From Candidatus Zhuqueibacterota bacterium 4484_219 (GTDB taxonomy: Bacteria; Zhuqueibacterota; JdFR-76; 4484-219), in assembly GCA_002085035.1 (NCBI GenBank), contig MZGM01000023.1:3867-13579 (forward strand): DNA of 9,713 nt. The letters are read 5' to 3'. Made by a program: the position numbers and the translations under genes. Below are positions 6,486 to 9,713 of this stretch, one piece after another. Below the pieces are notes generated by a model that was not told where the DNA came from, did no database searches, and was given only the letters and a program-made list of their open reading frames with translations. The stretch's first letter is position 1. Every line of letters starts with the position of its first letter.

Positions 6486-7852
6486 AACAACGCTTGCAAA
6501 ACTTCCTGGATACTGGAAACCCCGACCTTTTCTATCTGGAAGTTTTGAGAAATCGATTTAAGATTTTCCTGAGGGAGATACACCGATTTAAACCCAAGGC
6601 GCTCGGCCTCATTAACACGACGTTCAATTTGCGAAATAGAACGCACCTCGCCCCCTAAACCAACTTCTCCAACTACCACAACCTGGTCGTCTATCGGACA
6701 GTTACGAAAACTTGAAGCCACAGCAAGAATAATGGCCAAATCTACTGCCGGTTCATCCAGACGCAGACCGCCAGCAACCTTAACAAACACATCATAAGAA
6801 CCCAACCTTAAGCCCGCTCGTTTTTCCAGTACCGCCAATAGTAACGCCAAACGTTTACCATCAACCCCGGCTGCAGTCCGCTGCGGCATGCCAAAGCTTG
6901 CGGTGGTAGTCAAAGCCTGAATCTCCACCAATAGTGGTCTGGTACCTTCTATTGCACAGGTCACTGTGGAACCAGAAATATCCCCTCGACGGTTAGAAAG
7001 GAATAACTCCGAGGGATTGGAAACTTCAATTAAACCCTGTTCACGAATCTCGAAAACACCTATTTCGTTAGTAGAACCAAAGCGATTTTTTACTGAACGC
7101 AAAATACGAAATTGATACTGCCGATCTCCTTCAAGATACAATAAAGCATCTACCATGTGTTCCAGCACCCGAGGCCCCGCAATAGCACCCTCTTTAGTTA
7201 CGTGACCAATAAGCAAAACAGGAATCCCTTTACCTTTTGCCACTTGCATTAGAGTTAGTGCACATTCTCTTACCTGACTAATGCTCCCAGGAGCACTTCC
7301 CAATTCGGGACTGTAAATCGTCTGGATAGAATCGACTATTACTACCTTAGGTTCAAGCTTATTGATTGCCTCCTGTATTGCATGAAGGTCATTTTCTGCA
7401 AGCACATAAAGGCTGGAAAGATTTACCCCCAGCCGTTGAGCACGCATCTTGGTTTGGGTTACCGATTCTTCGCCGGAAACATAAAGAGTAGGAAAATTAT
7501 CCCGGGAGATCTCCGCCAGTCGTTGGAGTAACAAAGTAGATTTTCCTATGCCCGGATCACCACCCAGTAAAATTAACGACCCCGGAACTAATCCCCCACC
7601 TAGAACCCGATCAAACTCTTCACTTCCCGTAGGAATACGCGACTGCGATTCCATCTCAATTTCAGAAAGTGGTTGGGGATAAGAACGCTCTTTCCTTGTC
7701 GTCCATGTAGCAGGCTCTAATTCTTGGCGCTCTTCTACAAAGCTATTCCAACTTTCGCACTCCGGACAGCGTCCCAACCACCGAGGTGACTCATAACCAC
7801 AAGATTGACAAACAAACTTTGTCCGCTCTTTTTTACGTTTAATAGTACTCAT
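6482..7852 (-). CDS. radA: DNA repair protein RadA (Sms)
   Basis: A RecA-like ATPase that promotes branch migration and processing of recombination intermediates. 456 residues from ATG at 7852. Domains in order: a four-Cys zinc finger (Cys15, Cys18, Cys29, Cys32); the RecA-like core with Walker A GGDPGIGKST (97-106) and a Walker B-like VVIVDS (170-175); the RadA-specific KNRFG motif (255-259); and a C-terminal Lon-protease-like domain (about 300-456) including DGKRLALLLAVLEKR (331-345). The Lon catalytic Ser is not present, as is normal for RadA. An in-frame GTG at 7861 would add three residues, but it lies very close to the predicted transcription start and has no ribosome-binding site; GGA sits just upstream of the ATG. 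This is the first gene of the minus-strand run, and its stop overlaps the tgt start. Confidence 0.97.
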   Translation of the reverse strand: MSTIKRKKERTKFVCQSCGYESPRWLGRCPECESWNSFVEERQELEPATWTTRKERSYPQPLSEIEMESQSRIPTGSEEFDRVLGGGLVPGSLILLGGDPGIGKSTLLLQRLAEISRDNFPTLYVSGEESVTQTKMRAQRLGVNLSSLYVLAENDLHAIQEAINKLEPKVVIVDSIQTIYSPELGSAPGSISQVRECALTLMQVAKGKGIPVLLIGHVTKEGAIAGPRVLEHMVDALLYLEGDRQYQFRILRSVKNRFGSTNEIGVFEIREQGLIEVSNPSELFLSNRRGDISGSTVTCAIEGTRPLLVEIQALTTTASFGMPQRTAAGVDGKRLALLLAVLEKRAGLRLGSYDVFVKVAGGLRLDEPAVDLAIILAVASSFRNCPIDDQVVVVGEVGLGGEVRSISQIERRVNEAERLGFKSVYLPQENLKSISQNFQIEKVGVSSIQEVLQALL

Positions 7853-7874
7853 CTCTTCCACTAGTAACGTGTTT

Positions 7875-7903
7875 AATTTAAAAAAATATTATCTTTTTAG
7901 CAA
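7875..7903 (-). promoter_or_regulatory. Candidate sigma70-type promoter of radA
   Basis: Read on the minus strand, TTGCTA (7898-7903) and TAAATT (7875-7880) are 17 bases apart, each matching consensus at four of six positions. Transcription would start near 7868 and leave a short leader before the ATG at 7852. A GATAAT at 7888-7893 is an alternative -10 with a poorer -35. The surroundings are AT-rich, so chance matches are possible. Confidence 0.35.
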
Positions 7904-7960
7904 GGATAAAAATTAAGGCTGGAAAATATTTCGAGTAGGCGCGATAAAAATCCTTGACTT

Positions 7961-7988
7961 TTGAAATAGATTTCTTTAGATTTATAAT
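7961..7988 (+). promoter_or_regulatory. Sigma70-type promoter of tRNA-Leu
   Basis: TTGAAA (7961-7966), a 16-base spacer and a perfect TATAAT (7983-7988) lie just upstream of the tRNA, placing the start near 7995. An overlapping alternative is TTGACT (7954-7959), 17 bases, TAGATT (7977-7982). Position directly before a tRNA gene supports function. Confidence 0.7.
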
Positions 7989-8002
7989 ACAAAGCTCATG
8001 AT

Positions 8003-8086
8003 GCCGAAGTGGCGGAATTGGTAGACGCGCTAGGTTCAGGGTCTAGTAGGCGTAAGCCTGTGGGGGTTCGACTCCCCCCTTCGGCA
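8003..8086 (+). tRNA. tRNA-Leu (anticodon CAG)
   Basis: An 84-base class II tRNA. The acceptor stem pairs GCCGAAG (8003-8009) with CTTCGGC (8079-8085), followed by discriminator A at 8086. The D arm has the GGAATTGGTAGAC pattern typical of tRNA-Leu. The anticodon stem pairs CTAGG with TCTAG (one G-T wobble) around the loop TTCAGGG, giving anticodon CAG, which reads CUG. A long variable arm (GTAGGC/GCCTGT around GTAA) and a T arm GGGGG/CCCCC around TTCGACT complete the fold. The 3' CCA is not encoded, so it must be added after transcription. It is transcribed away from radA with its own promoter. Confidence 0.97.
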
Positions 8087-8099
8087 CTAAAAAGTGGTA

Positions 8100-8131
8100 A
8101 ACGGCTCCTTGAAAGAGCCGTTCGTCGTTTT
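8100..8131 (+). terminator. Hairpin terminator behind tRNA-Leu
   Basis: AACGGCTC (8100-8107) pairs perfectly with GAGCCGTT (8115-8122) around a 7-base loop. Downstream is a T-rich stretch TCGTCGTTTT rather than a clean T run. It starts 14 bases after the tRNA, so an intrinsic terminator or 3'-end processing hairpin is likely. Confidence 0.6.
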
Positions 8132-8184
8132 GGGTGCCTTTCTCAACCTACAAACAAATTTCTATTGACAATCAAGGAGAAATT

Positions 8185-8472
8185 ATGGGTTTTCTGAAAA
8201 ACTTATTTTCATCTCTATCTGCAACACAGATAGATGATGCCTTTTATTTCTATGTGCAATGCGATAAGTGTGGTGAAAAATTGCGCATTCGTGTCGATAA
8301 GCACCACGACCTTATGCCCGACTACGAAGGTGGCAGTGAATTGCACAAAGAGATTCTGGGTAAACAATGTAATCAGTTAATTTATGCCCGAATAAAGTTC
8401 GATGGCCAGCAAAACATTATTTCTAAAGAAATCTCTGGCGGCAAATACATTTCGGCTGAAGAGTTTGATTAA
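8185..8472 (+). CDS. Uncharacterised small protein with three cysteines, zinc-ribbon-like
   Basis: A 95-residue protein of unknown function. After a short amphipathic N-terminus comes a YFYVQCDKCGEKLRIRVD segment (21-38) with Cys26 and Cys29, then HHDLMPDYEGG (40-50), KEILGKQC (56-63 region) with Cys62, and a strand-rich C-terminus IKFDGQQNIISKEISGGKYI (70-89). The third Cys and one of several His residues could complete a zinc site. The pattern C-x2-CGE-x5-RVD-x3-DL resembles small uncharacterised proteins I recall from Chloroflexota and other phyla, an impression that was not checked. The start is set by AAGGAG (8174-8179), 5 bases before the ATG; a GTG at 8134 in the same frame lacks such a site. 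No signal peptide or membrane segment, so probably cytosolic. It sits alone between a tRNA and another Cys-rich gene. Confidence 0.78.
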   Translation: MGFLKNLFSSLSATQIDDAFYFYVQCDKCGEKLRIRVDKHHDLMPDYEGGSELHKEILGKQCNQLIYARIKFDGQQNIISKEISGGKYISAEEFD

Positions 8473-8481
8473 TCAAACTCT
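8460..8481. repeat. 22-base perfect palindrome across a stop codon
   Basis: AGAGTTTGATT (8460-8470) is followed directly by its exact reverse complement AATCAAACTCT (8471-8481). The TAA stop of the 95-residue gene (8470-8472) lies at its centre. There is no T run after it. It could be a protein-binding site, an mRNA 3'-end hairpin or a cruciform-prone site. Confidence 0.85.
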
Positions 8482-8496
8482 CTTGACTTGAATTAT

Positions 8497-8532
8497 TCAT
8501 CAATCCTAAAGATTGGTGGTTGACTTTTTATT
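8497..8532 (+). terminator. Possible intrinsic terminator after the 95-residue gene
   Basis: A 9-pair stem, with two G-T wobbles, forms between 8497-8505 and 8511-8519 around the loop CTAAA. It is followed by the T-rich stretch TTGACTTTTTATTT. The inner five pairs are perfect. Its position 25 bases after the stop codon fits termination of the upstream gene. Confidence 0.45.
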
Positions 8533-8547
8533 TCTGAATTGTAATGA
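8520..8547 (+). promoter_or_regulatory. Weak candidate promoter for the Cys-rich gene
   Basis: TTGACT (8520-8525) is followed after 16 bases by TAATGA (8542-8547), about 58 bases before the ATG at 8606. The -35 is good but the -10 matches poorly, and it overlaps the T-rich tail of the preceding hairpin. Confidence 0.25.
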
Positions 8548-8605
8548 ATTTAAAGAGAGCATCTGTTGAAAAGGAATCTTAGCCCCTTTCTAAAATTGAG
8601 CAATT

Positions 8606-8908
8606 ATGAAGATGTCTTGCTACAAATGTGGAGTAGAAATTTCTCTGCCTGGTAACGACAAACCCCGCCGTCAAGATCTCTGCCCTAAATGTTCAGCTCC
8701 CCTTCACTGTTGCCGTAACTGTCGCTTTTATGATCCCAAAGCCTACCACCAGTGCCGCGAACCACAAGCGGAGTGGGTTCGCGATAAAGAAATTGCCAAT
8801 TTTTGTGAATATTTCGAACTGGGCAAAGGGAAGACAGATCACGCTGCCCAAAAGCGCCGCGAAGAAGCACGAAAGAAACTGGAGAGCCTGTTCAAGAAAG
8901 ACAGGTGA
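8606..8908 (+). CDS. Uncharacterised Cys-rich protein, two predicted zinc sites
   Basis: A 100-residue protein with nine cysteines. The first half is a zinc ribbon: CYKC (5-8) and CPKC (26-29). The second half has CCRNC (35-39), Cys50 within HQCRE (48-52) and Cys67 within NFCEYF (65-70), giving a likely second four-Cys site (36, 39, 50, 67). A charged helix (about 73-100) rich in Lys, Arg and Glu follows. The pattern CRNCRFYDP, then CRE, then DKExANFCEYF, is one I recall from small conserved proteins of unknown function in several environmental phyla; no function is known to me. There is no signal peptide, so it is probably cytosolic and may bind nucleic acid or act as an adaptor. The start is ATG at 8606 with a weak GAG upstream; ATG at 8612 is possible. 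Arginine codons are nearly all CGN, unlike the genes just downstream. Its TGA overlaps a GTG that opens a short frame. Confidence 0.82.
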   Translation: MKMSCYKCGVEISLPGNDKPRRQDLCPKCSAPLHCCRNCRFYDPKAYHQCREPQAEWVRDKEIANFCEYFELGKGKTDHAAQKRREEARKKLESLFKKDR

Positions 8909-8979
8909 GCAGTTGTGAATTGCTAAGTGAAATAGCCGCCCGGCTGCAAGAAGGAGGTAGAGGCTATGCTGACATCTGA
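8905..8979 (+). pseudogene. Possible 5' remnant of a gene once following the Cys-rich gene
   Basis: A GTG overlapping the previous stop (GTGA) opens 24 codons that look protein-like, starting VSSCELLSEIAARLQ and ending GYADI before TGA. Base composition matches the left neighbour, and the frame ends just where the AT-rich nucleotidyltransferase gene begins. It may be the stump of an operon gene cut off by insertion, a short leader, or chance. Its last part contains the ribosome-binding site and start of the next gene. Confidence 0.2.
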
Positions 8980-9268
8980 AGGGATATTAAGAAAAATAGA
9001 AAAAAATATGGATAAAATAAAGAAATATGGCGTAAAGAGGATAGGATTATTTGGATCTTACATCAGAAATGAACAAAAAAGAGAGAGTGATATAGATATT
9101 TTAGTAGAATTCAAAAAGGACAAAAAGACATTTGATAGTTATATGGAACTTAAGTTTTTCCTAGAGGATTTGTTCGAATGTAAGGTTGATCTTGTAGTAG
9201 TTGAGGCCATAAAACCAGATTTAAAGCCATATATTTTGGAGAGTGTGAAATATGCAGCGGGAGTATAA
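8966..9268 (+). CDS. mntA: MntA-type nucleotidyltransferase antitoxin
   Basis: A 100-residue minimal nucleotidyltransferase. It has the signature of the family: GLFGSYIR (27-34) with Gly30-Ser31, SDIDILVEF (41-49) with Asp42 and Asp44, and a third acidic residue at Asp75 in VDLVVVE (74-80). All catalytic positions are present, so it should be active. In characterised pairs such as Shewanella HepT-MntA, the nucleotidyltransferase adenylylates the HEPN toxin and neutralises it. The ATG has AAGGAGGT (8951-8958) 7 bases upstream. It overlaps the HEPN gene by 17 bases, the usual arrangement of such pairs. Arginine codons are all AGA/AGG and isoleucine is mostly ATA, unlike the neighbouring genes to the left, which points to horizontal acquisition. 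Confidence 0.92.
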   Translation: MLTSEGILRKIEKNMDKIKKYGVKRIGLFGSYIRNEQKRESDIDILVEFKKDKKTFDSYMELKFFLEDLFECKVDLVVVEAIKPDLKPYILESVKYAAGV

Positions 9269-9598
9269 AGCCTACCTTAAGGATATCCTGGAAGCTATTC
9301 GTAAGATTGAAAAATATACCAAGAAGCTGTCATTTGATGATTTTGTAGAAGATGACTTAATACAAGATGGTGTTGTGAGAAATTTGGAAATTATAGGGGA
9401 AGCTGTAAAGAATATCCCGCAGGATATCAAAAACAAAAAGCCTGAAATGGAATGGAAAAAATTGCCGGGCTAAAAGACATACTAATACATGTATATTTTG
9501 GAGTCGATGTAGAGATTGTATGGGATGTGGTCAAAAACAAGATTCCTGAATTGAAAGAGAAAATATTAGAGATTCTTTCAGAAATTGAGGGGGAATAA
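9252..9598 (+). pseudogene. hepT: HepT-like HEPN (DUF86) toxin, interrupted by a -1 frameshift
   Basis: The zero frame runs from ATG at 9252 for 73 residues and stops at 9471-9473, too short for the family. It contains the helical N-terminus (YLKDILEAIRKIEKY, 8-22) and the DUF86 segment VVRNLEIIGEAVKNIP (41-56). Shifting back one base in the A run at 9456-9461 continues with IAGLKDILIHVYFGVD and an amphipathic tail to TAA at 9596-9598, giving a normal 115-residue protein. HepT proteins are RNases with an R-x4-6-H-x-Y site; here it lies only in the shifted frame and reads Lys75-DILI-His80-Val-Tyr82, with Lys for Arg. The zero-frame product therefore lacks the active site. GGAG lies just upstream of the ATG. 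Explanations are decay, a homopolymer sequencing error, or rescue by slippage. Confidence 0.88.
9456..9461 (+). other. Six-A run at the HEPN frameshift point
   Basis: The run follows TGG and precedes TTGCC. One extra A, or a -1 slip after the second AAA codon, gives W-K-K-I-A-G and joins the two halves of the HEPN gene exactly. Runs of A are known sites both of sequencing indels and of ribosomal or polymerase slippage. Confidence 0.7.
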
Positions 9599-9713
9599 CA
9601 ATGAAAATGTATAATTATTACCATTTTTCTCTTATAAATTTTAATTTTATTTTCCAATAGAATGTAAAATAAACAATTTTAATTAAATAGAGAGATAAAT
9701 TAAAGAATAAAAT
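9599..9713. other. Extremely AT-rich tail downstream of the toxin-antitoxin pair
   Basis: By hand count about 16 of 115 bases are G or C (about 14%), far below the rest of the window. It contains only a 19-codon frame starting at 9601, which I do not accept as a gene. It probably continues the acquired segment or is intergenic DNA at a contig edge. Confidence 0.5.

Noticed and set aside
5844..6548. A 234-codon plus-strand open frame.
   Set aside because: It is antisense to tgt and the end of radA, which carry complete sets of catalytic motifs; no motif is seen in the opposite frame.
8003..8086. tRNA-Leu as an integration site for the toxin-antitoxin segment.
   Set aside because: I found no repeat of the tRNA 3' end within the window and no integrase gene, and two host-like genes lie between the tRNA and the AT-rich segment.
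8165..8170. A perfect TTGACA that could be a -35 element for the 95-residue gene.
   Set aside because: A matching -10 would fall inside the coding sequence, after the well-supported start codon at 8185.
8009..8197. A 62-codon plus-strand open frame beginning inside the tRNA.
   Set aside because: It reads through tRNA-Leu and its hairpin and overlaps the start of the real gene; the tRNA explains the sequence.
9252..9473. The 73-residue HEPN frame taken as an intact gene.
   Set aside because: The family's catalytic motif and C-terminal helix lie directly downstream in the -1 frame, so the short frame is only part of the gene.
9601..9660. A 19-codon frame following a GAGGGGG ribosome-binding-like sequence.
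   Set aside because: The purine run is part of the HEPN coding end, and the peptide is only low-complexity Asn/Phe/Tyr expected from very AT-rich DNA.

Overview
The window looks like chromosomal DNA of a Gram-negative-type bacterium that makes c-type cytochromes. The order tgt-yajC-fmt-PASTA protein-rpe, together with the small Cys-rich protein at 8606-8908, suggests the FCB supergroup or a neighbouring lineage (Calditrichota/KSB1/Zixibacteria-like). That placement is an inference from memory of gene neighbourhoods and is not proven here. Base composition is moderately AT-rich, and non-ATG starts (GTG/TTG) are frequent.

Left and centre (1-7861, all minus strand): a dense run of housekeeping genes reads right to left. 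The order is radA (DNA repair ATPase), tgt (queuosine tRNA modification), yajC (Sec accessory), fmt (initiator Met-tRNA formylation), a membrane-anchored protein with three PASTA repeats, rpe (pentose phosphate pathway), a polytopic polyprenol/dolichol-kinase-like protein, a Nudix hydrolase, and the first 373 residues of an exported metallophosphatase-like protein that runs into a multihaem cytochrome region at the window edge. Most junctions overlap or are under 50 bases, so these are probably one or two transcription units. The only sizeable internal gap is 187 bases between tgt and yajC.

Middle right (7862-8908): a divergent intergenic region separates radA from a plus-strand tRNA-Leu(CAG) with a recognisable sigma70-type promoter and a hairpin behind it. 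Two small uncharacterised proteins with zinc-type cysteine clusters follow (95 and 100 residues). A 22-base perfect palindrome lies across the stop codon of the first one.

Right end (about 8966-9713): codon use and composition change abruptly (AGA/AGG and ATA codons, about 14% GC by hand count in the last 115 bases). This part holds an MntA/HepT-type (nucleotidyltransferase/HEPN) toxin-antitoxin pair, probably acquired horizontally. The nucleotidyltransferase looks intact. The HEPN gene is split by a -1 frameshift in a run of six A just before its catalytic motif, and the canonical Arg of that motif is Lys. It could be decaying, a sequencing error, or rescued by slippage.

I see no CRISPR array, insertion sequence, rRNA or riboswitch. 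The best candidates for something under-described are the degenerate phosphatase-cytochrome fusion at the left edge and the two small Cys-rich proteins.
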